Position numbers and translations under genes: made by a program. From Clostridia bacterium (GTDB lineage: Bacteria > Bacillota > Clostridia > Christensenellales > Borkfalkiaceae), in NCBI GenBank assembly GCA_900767815.1, contig CAAGAM010000161.1, forward strand, positions 1-34,494: DNA of 34,494 nucleotides, given 5' to 3'. This document shows positions 1 through 5,971 of the stretch, in pieces. The stretch's first letter is position 1. Every line of letters begins with the position of its first letter. A model generated the notes under the pieces. It saw nothing but the letters and a program-made list of their open reading frames with translations. It was not told where the DNA came from and searched no databases.

Positions 1-49
1 CAAATCCACCCTCGACGTATTTGTATACGACTTCGGTTGTATTCACCAT
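1..49 (-). CDS. Possible 5' end of a divergent gene, cut by the window edge
   Basis: On the minus strand an ATG at 49 opens a frame of 16 codons (starting MVNTTEVVYKY) that runs off the window edge without a stop. The codons look acceptable for this genome. No Shine-Dalgarno sequence precedes the ATG and no product can be recognised from so few residues. Plus-strand frames across the same bases close at 51, 136 and nearby, so a plus-strand gene tail ending here is an alternative. This is only a weak suggestion of a divergent neighbour. Confidence 0.2.
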   Translation of the reverse strand, partial: MVNTTEVVYKYVEGGF

Positions 50-112
50 AAATCATTAAAAAATACGGCTTGCAGGCTACCCTATATATTTATTTATCAA
101 TGTTCCCGCAAA

Positions 113-215
113 TTTTCAGGCGTAGCTTGCGTTTAAGTCGAGGCGTTTTCGCGGGTTAATATACCATATAAGCCACGAAAAGAACGATGAATTAAGCGTA
201 AGATACGCCTGAAAA
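113..215. repeat. 24-nt inverted repeat (arms 113-136 and 192-215)
   Basis: The left arm (113-136) and the reverse complement of the right arm (192-215) match at 21 of 24 positions, including a perfect 12-bp core TTTTCAGGCGTA / TACGCCTGAAAA at the outer ends. The arms are separated by 55 bases and have no T-run, so this is not an intrinsic terminator. It lies in the non-coding region before the Cys-rich gene. It could be a binding site pair, a cruciform or RNA structure, or the relic of a small repeat element; nothing identifies which. Confidence 0.6.
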
Positions 216-269
216 TCGAGTTCTATTGGGTTTTAATTGGCTACATAATTTAAAAATAACGACATATTG

Positions 270-299
270 AACTTTTTAGGCGTTTTCGGGCATATATTA
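270..299 (+). promoter_or_regulatory. Candidate mother-cell (sigma-K-like) promoter
   Basis: The run 291-299 (CATATATTA) fits the known sigma-K -10 consensus CATAnnnTA, and AACT at 270-273 approximates the -35 mACm with 17 bases between. No good sigma-A -10 is seen at the right distance from the TTGAAC at 267. The start codon at 328 and its AAGGAGG lie just downstream. These consensus sequences are short and degenerate, so chance agreement is quite possible. Confidence 0.3.
280..293 (-). repeat. 14-bp shared intergenic element, copy 1
   Basis: Read on the minus strand this is ATGCCCGAAAACGC, identical to 5859-5872 in front of the gyrB promoter and 12/14 identical to 10849-10862 in front of the pckA promoter. 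A looser version (CCCGCGAAAACGCC on the minus strand) lies at 141-154. It may be a regulator binding site. Confidence 0.45.
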
Positions 300-327
300 A
301 AATGAGAGCGTTTTAAGGAGGTTTAAT

Positions 328-966
328 ATGTCGTTCTTTACAAATAACGCGTCGGACAGATGTCCCGGCAGAATAAACGGCAATCCTGTAAACGGGCTGT
401 GTGAAAAAGTTTGCGTAGAAGCTCAGAAGGTCTTCGATGCTTGCATCCGCCAGACTCAGGAAGAGGGCATAACGCTTGCGCTTACGAATTTCAATCCCGC
501 AAATCCCGCTTATCCGCTTACGTTTTTAAGCGCGAGGAGTATAGGTAACGAGGGCGTTTTAACCAACGTCACCGTAGACAGGCTTCCCGACAGAGAACGT
601 TTCGGCAGAGTTCAGGCAACGGTAACCGTTCCCATGGAAGTGGTTTACACCGACGCCAACGGGGTGAGAGGCACCGCTACGTCAACCGTTTCGTTCGATC
701 AGGATATAATCATGTACATACCCGAGCCGTCGATAATACCTTACAGAATAAATTCCGTGGTTTCCATCGTCGCGCCCGAGGGGATTTACACCGACACGGC
801 TACGTTCACCGTTTCGTGTTGCGTAACCATTATAATGAAAGTCGTCATGACGGTTGAAATTTTGTTGCCGTCTTACGGCTACGCTACCATTCCTCAGTGT
901 CAGGAATACACGCAGGAGGTCTGTTCGGGATTTTTCGATCTTCCGATTTACCCCGGAAACACTTAA
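328..966 (+). CDS. Cys-rich protein of unknown function (possible spore-associated protein)
   Basis: A 212-residue protein whose function I do not recognise. The start is secure: AAGGAGG at 315-321 sits six bases before the ATG. There is no signal peptide or clear membrane helix. Eight cysteines fall in two groups: C12, C25, C29 and C39 near the N-terminus, and C164, C165, C191 and C199 near the C-terminus. The middle (about 70-180) is rich in Val, Thr and Ile in a pattern expected for beta-sandwich strands. I recall similar N-termini (NGLCEKVC... VFDAC) in uncharacterised proteins of spore-forming Clostridia. Together with a possible sigma-K-like promoter, this makes a spore coat or structural role a reasonable guess, not a demonstrated one. 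It is a single-gene unit followed by a strong terminator. Confidence 0.75.
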   Translation: MSFFTNNASDRCPGRINGNPVNGLCEKVCVEAQKVFDACIRQTQEEGITLALTNFNPANPAYPLTFLSARSIGNEGVLTNVTVDRLPDRERFGRVQATVTVPMEVVYTDANGVRGTATSTVSFDQDIIMYIPEPSIIPYRINSVVSIVAPEGIYTDTATFTVSCCVTIIMKVVMTVEILLPSYGYATIPQCQEYTQEVCSGFFDLPIYPGNT

Positions 967-990
967 ACAAAGGCGTGAAACGGCGCATAT

Positions 991-1023
991 GCCCGAGGGG
1001 AAAGCTTCTCTCGGGCTTTTTTT
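991..1023 (+). terminator. Intrinsic terminator after the Cys-rich gene
   Basis: GCCCGAG (991-997) pairs with CTCGGGC (1010-1016) around a 12-base loop, followed by seven T. It closes the unit that ends at 966. Confidence 0.9.
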
Positions 1024-1045
1024 ATGTTTTAACGTTCGTAAAGAC

Positions 1046-1074
1046 TTGATAAAATCCGTAAAATGTGTTAATAT
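1046..1074 (+). promoter_or_regulatory. Sigma-A promoter of the metallophosphoesterase gene
   Basis: TTGATA (1046-1051), 17 bases, TAATAT (1069-1074), with a TG one base before the -10 (extended -10). Transcription would begin near 1081, leaving a leader of about 20 nt that just holds the ribosome binding site at 1086-1092. Confidence 0.75.
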
Positions 1075-1100
1075 ACAACACGGATAAAGGAGAATACGTC

Positions 1101-1805
1101 GTGAGATTTTTTGCCATAAGCGATCTTCATATGTGCAGCAAAGGTTCGAAACCTATGGATATTTTCGGCGCGAAGTGGGAAAACTATCTCGAGAAAATAT
1201 TTGCGGATTGGGAAAAGAAAGTCGAGGATGACGACGTTGTGCTTATCGGCGGCGACATAAGCTGGGCTATGGATCTTCCCGAAGCATTGGAAGATATTTC
1301 GGTTTTATACCCGTTAAAAGGCAAAAAGGTGCTTATACGCGGCAATCACGACTATTGGTGGAAAAGTATATCAAGAATCAGAAATTCTCTTCCCGAGGGT
1401 TTTTACGCGCTTCAGAACGACTGCGTTAAATTCGGCAAAACGATAATCTGCGGAACGCGCGGCTGGTGCGTTGAGGGTTCGCCCGACTTTAAAGAACAGG
1501 ACAGAAAGATTTATTTAAGGGAAGCGGAAAGGTTGAAACTCGCGCTTTCGGCGGCGGAAAAAATTAAAGAGGAAGGCGACGGGATTATCGCGCTTATTCA
1601 TTATCCGCCTTTCAACGTAAGGCGCGAAAATTCGCTTTTTACCGACTTGTTTGAAAAATACGGCGTTTCGGACGTGGTTTACGGCCATCTTCACGGGAAG
1701 GACTGCAGAACCGATCTTAAAATAGAAAAAAACGGCGTAAGATATATTCTCACTTCGTGCGATCAGGTGGATAATAAGCTTACGCTTATAAAGGAAGAAA
1801 AATAA
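1101..1805 (+). CDS. Metallophosphoesterase (calcineurin-like, COG1768 type)
   Basis: A 234-residue cytosolic calcineurin-like phosphoesterase. The full metal-binding set is visible: DLH at residues 8-10, GGD at 50-52, GNHD at 81-84, His167 in IHYPP, and GHLH at 195-198. Such proteins use two metal ions to hydrolyse phosphomono- or diesters; the substrate of this family is not known to me. I chose the GTG at 1101 because AAAGGAG at 1086-1092 is at ideal distance and the promoter would start transcription near 1081, after the in-frame ATG at 1065. The next gene follows after one base, so the two are co-transcribed. Confidence 0.9.
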   Translation: MRFFAISDLHMCSKGSKPMDIFGAKWENYLEKIFADWEKKVEDDDVVLIGGDISWAMDLPEALEDISVLYPLKGKKVLIRGNHDYWWKSISRIRNSLPEGFYALQNDCVKFGKTIICGTRGWCVEGSPDFKEQDRKIYLREAERLKLALSAAEKIKEEGDGIIALIHYPPFNVRRENSLFTDLFEKYGVSDVVYGHLHGKDCRTDLKIEKNGVRYILTSCDQVDNKLTLIKEEK

Positions 1806-1806
1806 A

Positions 1807-2910
1807 ATGGAAAACGTTCGTGAAGAAAAAGAACAATCCAAAGGCTTGCAAATCGTCAAAAAACTCGCTTCGCGCTGGTTTATAGACGCGTTTTCGGGTA
1901 TGGCTCAAGGGCTTTTCTGCACGCTCATCGCGGGGACTATCTTAGCGATGTTTGCGGGGTGGATAGGCGATAATTTCGTCGGAAAATCGCTTTTGACGAT
2001 TGCGAATTTCGCAAAAACTCTCATGGGTGCGGGGATAGGCGTAGGTATCGCGAACGCGCTTAAAAGGGGTAAACTTGTCATGTTTTCGGCGGCGGTCGCG
2101 GGGTTCGTGGGGGCGTTTGCCGATAAAATAATCGCGCTTAACGCCACGTTGACGCTTGGAATGTGCGGAAATCCGATAGGCGCTTACGTCGTGGCGTTGT
2201 TTGCAATCGAAATAGTTTCGCTTTATGCGGGCAAAACCAAGCTCGATATTCTCATCGTTCCGCTCGGAACGCTTGTTTTGTGCTTTGCGGGGTGTTATCT
2301 CGCGTTTCCGTTTATATGGCTCATTCAACAGCTCGGCCGGCTTATATCAAAAGCCACGGCTATAACCCCGTTTTTCATGGGTATAATAATTTCCGTCGTC
2401 ATGGGCGTTCTGCTCACGATGCCCACTTCGTCTGCGGCGATATGGATATCCGTGGCGAGCGGAATTACCGACGACGCCATGCTTATAGCGGGCGGGGCGG
2501 CGGTTGTCGGCTGCAGTTGCCATATGATAGGCTTTGCCGTAGCCTCTTTCAGAGAAAACGGCGTTTCGGGGCTTATATCGCAAGGGATAGGCACGAGCAT
2601 GTTGCAGATTCCGAATATTATGAAAAAGCCCGTTATAATGCTTCCGGAAATAATAGCGAGCGCGATTTTAGGTTCCGTATCCACATGCCTTTTCAAGCTT
2701 AAATGCAACGCCGCGGGCGGCGGAATGGGTACGAGCGGGCTTGTCGGTGTATTCGGCACGATAGAAGCAAGCGCGGGGATGAATCCCGTATTATTGGCGG
2801 TAGGGGTTGCGCTTTTGTTGTTTATTCTTCCCGCCGCGTTGTCGTTTGCTTTTTCCGAACTGTTCCGTAAACTCGGTTGGATCAAATTCGGAGATCAGAA
2901 ACTTGACTGA
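1807..2910 (+). CDS. PfoR/PTS EIIC-like membrane protein (PTS_EIIC_2 family)
   Basis: A 367-residue polytopic membrane protein with about ten hydrophobic segments from residue 25 onward. Runs such as GAGIGVGIANALK, VGCSCHMIGFAV, QGIGTSMLQIPNI and GMGTSGLVG match what I know of the PfoR/COG3641 family, annotated as PTS system IIC-like proteins or putative toxin regulators. No EIIA or EIIB domain is fused or adjacent, so phosphorylation-coupled sugar uptake cannot be assumed; a solitary permease or membrane sensor fits equally well. It begins one base after the metallophosphoesterase and ends 19 bases before a strong terminator. Confidence 0.85.
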   Translation: MENVREEKEQSKGLQIVKKLASRWFIDAFSGMAQGLFCTLIAGTILAMFAGWIGDNFVGKSLLTIANFAKTLMGAGIGVGIANALKRGKLVMFSAAVAGFVGAFADKIIALNATLTLGMCGNPIGAYVVALFAIEIVSLYAGKTKLDILIVPLGTLVLCFAGCYLAFPFIWLIQQLGRLISKATAITPFFMGIIISVVMGVLLTMPTSSAAIWISVASGITDDAMLIAGGAAVVGCSCHMIGFAVASFRENGVSGLISQGIGTSMLQIPNIMKKPVIMLPEIIASAILGSVSTCLFKLKCNAAGGGMGTSGLVGVFGTIEASAGMNPVLLAVGVALLLFILPAALSFAFSELFRKLGWIKFGDQKLD

Positions 2911-2929
2911 AAAACAGAATTAAATCGAT

Positions 2930-2964
2930 AAACCTTTCATAAGATTTTTATGAGAGGTTTTTTT
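2930..2964 (+). terminator. Terminator hairpin that contains the yabP ribosome binding site
   Basis: A 13-bp stem (2930-2942 with 2948-2960, one T-G wobble) with a 5-base loop is followed by seven T, a textbook intrinsic terminator. The 3' arm contains GAGAGG (2952-2957), the only ribosome binding site for the yabP ATG at 2965. Formation of the hairpin would therefore both stop transcripts from upstream and hide the ribosome binding site in any read-through mRNA. Confidence 0.85.
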
Positions 2965-3222
2965 ATGGATAAAGTTATTCCGAATTTTTGCATCGAGTAT
3001 AAAAAATCGCTTATAGCGAGCGGCGTCGGCGACGTTATATCTTTCAACGAGCGGGAAATAAAACTGAAACTCGAAGACGGCGGAAGAGTGAATATTGCGG
3101 GCGATAACCTGAAAATAGTCGGATTTGAAAAGAGAACGGGCGAATTTAAGCTTGCGGGCGTTGTTCTGAGCGTAAAATTTCTCGGCGGCGCGTCGTCGCC
3201 GCTTGCGAAACTGTTTAAGTGA
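2965..3222 (+). CDS. yabP: YabP/YqfC family sporulation protein
   Basis: An 85-residue protein resembling YabP, which in Bacillus is made in the mother cell and needed for spore envelope/cortex formation. The fold is the short all-beta YabP pattern, with ISFNEREIKLKLEDGG and VNIAGDNLKIVGFEKRTGEFKLAG as recognisable strands. The identification is strengthened by the following yabQ and divIC, the same order as in Bacillus. Start: ATG 2965 with GAGAGG seven bases upstream is preferred over the in-frame ATG at 2950, which lacks a ribosome binding site. The site lies inside the terminator hairpin 2930-2964, so expression should need a transcript that starts within or after the hairpin, or one that disrupts it. 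Confidence 0.85.
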   Translation: MDKVIPNFCIEYKKSLIASGVGDVISFNEREIKLKLEDGGRVNIAGDNLKIVGFEKRTGEFKLAGVVLSVKFLGGASSPLAKLFK

Positions 3223-3731
3223 TGTTTGTAAGCGAAGGGCAGTTTTATTATTTTTCGGAGTGTTTTTTAATCGGCGCGCTATGCGGCTTGTGCTGTTTGC
3301 CGATTATGTTTTTGCAGACGTTTATAAGAAACAAACCCGTTAAAGCTTTAACCGATCTTGCGGCAATCGTTCCGCTTTTTCTTATTTATCGCAGGCTGTC
3401 GCTTTTTTTCGGTTTTCCCGATTTCAGAATTTACATGATCGCGGGCGTTATATGCGGTTTTATGGCGGAGAGCGCGAGTTTCAACAAAACGCTTGCATTT
3501 TTCGGCATATTGCTGTATAATAAAATCGGGGGAAAGTTACGAAGAAAAATAGCGGCGTTACGGAGGAAGTACGTTGGAAGAAAGCAGATTAAAAAAGCTC
3601 GTCGCGGCGGCAACCGCAACGGGAGTGATAGTATTGTTTGTGCTGATAGGCGTAATGGTTTATCAGCTCGTTTCCATGGCGACAAAAAAGAGAGAAGCCG
3701 AAAGACTGCAAGAGGAAATAACGGAGCTTAA
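3222..3731 (+). CDS. yabQ: YabQ-like spore cortex biosynthesis membrane protein
   Basis: A 169-residue protein with three hydrophobic segments (about residues 8-35, 42-65 and 70-95), the topology expected of YabQ, which in Bacillus is a mother-cell membrane protein required for spore cortex formation. The ATG at 3222 overlaps the yabP stop (TGATG), indicating translational coupling; a GTG at 3219 is also possible. The C-terminal ~53 residues are very basic and are read in another frame across the first 158 bases of divIC. That tail has low similarity to anything expected and is probably a by-product of a lost or displaced stop codon. The call rests on topology and gene order more than on sequence. 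Confidence 0.75.
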   Translation: MFVSEGQFYYFSECFLIGALCGLCCLPIMFLQTFIRNKPVKALTDLAAIVPLFLIYRRLSLFFGFPDFRIYMIAGVICGFMAESASFNKTLAFFGILLYNKIGGKLRRKIAALRRKYVGRKQIKKARRGGNRNGSDSIVCADRRNGLSARFHGDKKERSRKTARGNNGA

Positions 3732-3843
3732 AAAAGATATCGCGACAGGGGAAGACGAAATAGATACCTGGCTTAAAAAATGGAAGATCGAAGAACGCGC
3801 CAGACAGAAGGGATATATTTACAAAACTAACGATGACGACTGA
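3574..3843 (+). CDS. divIC: DivIC/FtsB-type septum formation initiator
   Basis: An 89-residue bitopic membrane protein with a short cytoplasmic N-terminus, one membrane helix (about residues 7-30), then a charged coiled coil (about 35-70) and a C-terminal RQKGYIY segment typical of FtsB/DivIC. It would form the FtsL-DivIC-FtsQ/DivIB complex that activates septal wall synthesis; its partners are encoded in the dcw cluster at 19720 and 28264. The TTG start is supported by GGAGG at 3562-3566 and by the need to include the membrane helix; the first ATG (3655) would delete it. It overlaps yabQ by 158 bases and the next gene by 11. Confidence 0.85.
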   Translation: MEESRLKKLVAAATATGVIVLFVLIGVMVYQLVSMATKKREAERLQEEITELKKDIATGEDEIDTWLKKWKIEERARQKGYIYKTNDDD

Positions 3844-4729
3844 TAATTTGAAAAGGTACGGGGTTTTCGACGTCGGCTCCAATTCCGTAAGAGCGCTTGT
3901 ATACGAAAACGGAAAAACTCTGTTTAAAGGTCTCATAACGACAAGGCTCGGAGAAGGGCTTACGGCAAGCGGAAAATTGTCGGACGAAGCCGTAAAAAGA
4001 ACTTTAAACGGAATCGGCGCTCTTTATGCCGAGGTTTTGAAATTAAACCCGAATAACGTTTACGTTTTTGCAACGGAAGCCGTGAGAAGCGCGGAAAACG
4101 GAAATGTTTTTGTTTCGGCGGTCAAAGATGCGTACGGTCTCGACGTCGATGTTTTAAGCGGAGACGAAGAGGGCGAAATCGGGCTTGCGGGCGCGCTCGC
4201 AGGTAATGACGGCGGGATTATCGACATAGGCGGCGCAAGCGCGGAAATAGCCGTTTCCGAAGGCGGGAAAACGGTTTATTCGCATTCTCTTCCGTTAGGT
4301 GCCGTCCGCATAAAGGAAATTTGCGGGGAGAACGAGGAAAAGCTGCGGGAGCTTGTCGATAAAAGGATAAAGGAATACGGGGCTGTTCCCGAAGGGATAA
4401 AATTTTATGCCGTCGGCGGAACGGCAACGTCGCTTTGCGCATGCTTTTTAGGTCTCGAAAAGTATAACGGAGACAAGGTAAACGGAACGGCGATGACCGT
4501 CGGGCAGGTTTACGAAACTTACGAGAAGATAAGAAAGGCAAGTATGTCCGAGAGAACGGAAAAATTGCACATAGGCGAAAAACGCGCGGAAATTATCGTG
4601 GGAGGAGCATATCTTCTGTGGCGTATAATGCGTGAATTTTCGATGAGCGAAATCATCGCGAGCGAAAACGACAATATGCTCGGATATTTAAAAAAGAAAG
4701 TTTTTCGGGATAATTATGGAGCAGACTAA
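3833..4729 (+). CDS. Ppx/GppA family phosphatase
   Basis: A 298-residue member of the actin-fold Ppx/GppA family, which removes phosphate from polyphosphate or pppGpp. The N-terminal phosphate loop FDVGSNSVR (residues 12-20) and the second loop IIDIGGASAE (about 127-136) are intact, as is the later AVGGTATSL segment. Its length matches the short two-domain forms without an HD domain, so polyphosphatase and pppGpp phosphatase activities cannot be told apart. It overlaps the divIC stop by 11 bases and the following gene by 14, so it belongs to the same operon. Confidence 0.9.
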   Translation: MTTDNLKRYGVFDVGSNSVRALVYENGKTLFKGLITTRLGEGLTASGKLSDEAVKRTLNGIGALYAEVLKLNPNNVYVFATEAVRSAENGNVFVSAVKDAYGLDVDVLSGDEEGEIGLAGALAGNDGGIIDIGGASAEIAVSEGGKTVYSHSLPLGAVRIKEICGENEEKLRELVDKRIKEYGAVPEGIKFYAVGGTATSLCACFLGLEKYNGDKVNGTAMTVGQVYETYEKIRKASMSERTEKLHIGEKRAEIIVGGAYLLWRIMREFSMSEIIASENDNMLGYLKKKVFRDNYGAD

Positions 4730-5768
4730 GAAAGACAGGGTAATGAAAAAAATTCTGATAGTCGTAATGTATCTGTGCGCTTATTTAACGGCTGTCTTTA
4801 TTTCGTTGTCCGCGCCTGCGGGGGGCGGAATTAAAATCGCGATATTTTTCGGCGGAACCCTTGCGGGTTGGCTGATAACCGCTTTTTTTCACGAAGCGGG
4901 ACATGCCGTGGCCGCGAAATGCAATAATTTCGACGTTGCGAGTTTTTCGTTTTTCATATTCAGATACGATAAGCAGGCTATAAAAAAATTCGGAATTTCA
5001 TTAAAAAACGCGCATTTGGGCGAAACGGACGTCGTGCCGAAGAGCGGGGAAAACATAGGTAAACGCTACGCGCTCGTTATTGCGGGCGGAATTGTCGGAA
5101 ACGTCATCGCTTTCGCGATTTTATTCGGCGGGTTTTTAACGTTTATGTTGCTTTCCTTGCCGATGTATGCGGCTCTTTTTTGCGGAATGCCCGTTGCACT
5201 CATAATTCTGATAATAAACGCCGTTCCCGGGTTTCTGCCCGATAACGACGGGTCTAAGCTTGCGGTGATGTTAAAAAACGACGAACTTTGCGCGGATACG
5301 ATAAAACTTTTGCGGTTAACTGCGGAGCTTTACGAAGGGAAGAGTTATGCGGAGGCGGACGAAGCCCTTTTCGATTATAACGAGAATATTCCCGATTATC
5401 TCAAAGCTTCGTTTTGCCTTATGAAACTGAGGCGGGCGGAAGAGAGGTTCGAGCCTGCGGAAATCGTTGCCGATATGGAGAAACTGCAGAGTTACGACGA
5501 TATTTTAGACGACGAAGGTTTGATAGAATTGCTGTTTGCCGATATTCTTCTCGAAGACGACGAAAGAATTAAAAAATACGAGTATCTTCTCGATAAGTGC
5601 GACACGCTTCCCGGGGCTTCGGGCATGAGAACTCTCGTATATTACGCAAATTACAAAGGCGATAAAAATTACGTAAAAACCGCGCTTAAATCGGCAAAAA
5701 AGATATGCGCCAAAGCCTATCTCAAAGGAGACGGCAAGTTTAATGCGGAAATGCTTTCGCGCCTTTAA
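4716..5768 (+). CDS. M50 family (site-2-protease-like) membrane metallopeptidase
   Basis: A 350-residue protein. The N-terminal half has several membrane helices carrying the zinc motif HEAGH (residues 59-63) and the distal PDNDG (175-179), equivalent to the NPDG/LDG motif that supplies the third zinc ligand. These are the hallmarks of intramembrane proteases of the site-2 protease family. There is no PDZ domain; residues about 195-350 are soluble, helical and acidic, suggestive of TPR-like repeats. Its place in the yabP-divIC operon raises a SpoIVFB-like sporulation role, but the target is unknown. The start could be ATG 4716 (overlapping ppx) or ATG 4743, which begins MKKILIVVMY; neither has a strong ribosome binding site. 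Confidence 0.85.
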   Translation: MEQTKKDRVMKKILIVVMYLCAYLTAVFISLSAPAGGGIKIAIFFGGTLAGWLITAFFHEAGHAVAAKCNNFDVASFSFFIFRYDKQAIKKFGISLKNAHLGETDVVPKSGENIGKRYALVIAGGIVGNVIAFAILFGGFLTFMLLSLPMYAALFCGMPVALIILIINAVPGFLPDNDGSKLAVMLKNDELCADTIKLLRLTAELYEGKSYAEADEALFDYNENIPDYLKASFCLMKLRRAEERFEPAEIVADMEKLQSYDDILDDEGLIELLFADILLEDDERIKKYEYLLDKCDTLPGASGMRTLVYYANYKGDKNYVKTALKSAKKICAKAYLKGDGKFNAEMLSRL

Positions 5769-5801
5769 AAAGCAAAAAACGCAAAGCTGATCAAAATAAC
5801 C

Positions 5802-5828
5802 CGCGGGGAGAAATTCCCCGCGTTTTTT
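5802..5828 (+). terminator. Intrinsic terminator of the yabP-M50 operon
   Basis: CGCGGGGA (5802-5809) pairs perfectly with TCCCCGCG (5815-5822) around a 5-base loop and is followed by six T. Confidence 0.92.
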
Positions 5829-5858
5829 GTTGCAGAAAAAACAGAAAATCGAGCTTAA

Positions 5859-5872
5859 ATGCCCGAAAACGC
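5859..5872 (+). repeat. 14-bp shared intergenic element, copy 2 (gyrB promoter)
   Basis: ATGCCCGAAAACGC abuts the gyrB -35 region. It is an exact inverted copy of 280-293 and 12/14 identical to 10849-10862. Its position suggests an operator or activator site. Confidence 0.45.
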
Positions 5873-5901
5873 TTTACTTATTTTTATTTATATATTATAA
5901 T
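5873..5901 (+). promoter_or_regulatory. Sigma-A promoter of gyrB-gyrA
   Basis: TTTACT (5873-5878), 17 bases, TATAAT (5896-5901). The spacer is almost entirely A/T. Transcription would begin near 5908, giving a leader of about 64 nt before the gyrB ATG. Confidence 0.7.
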
Positions 5902-5971
5902 AAGTATACGACATAAATATATGCGGAATTTATTCGGCTTTTGCCGATAAAATAAATTACAGGAGATTGCA

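Noticed and set aside
5802..5971. Possible replication origin near gyrB
   Set aside because: gyrB and gyrA often lie near oriC, but there is no dnaA, dnaN or recF and no cluster of DnaA boxes.
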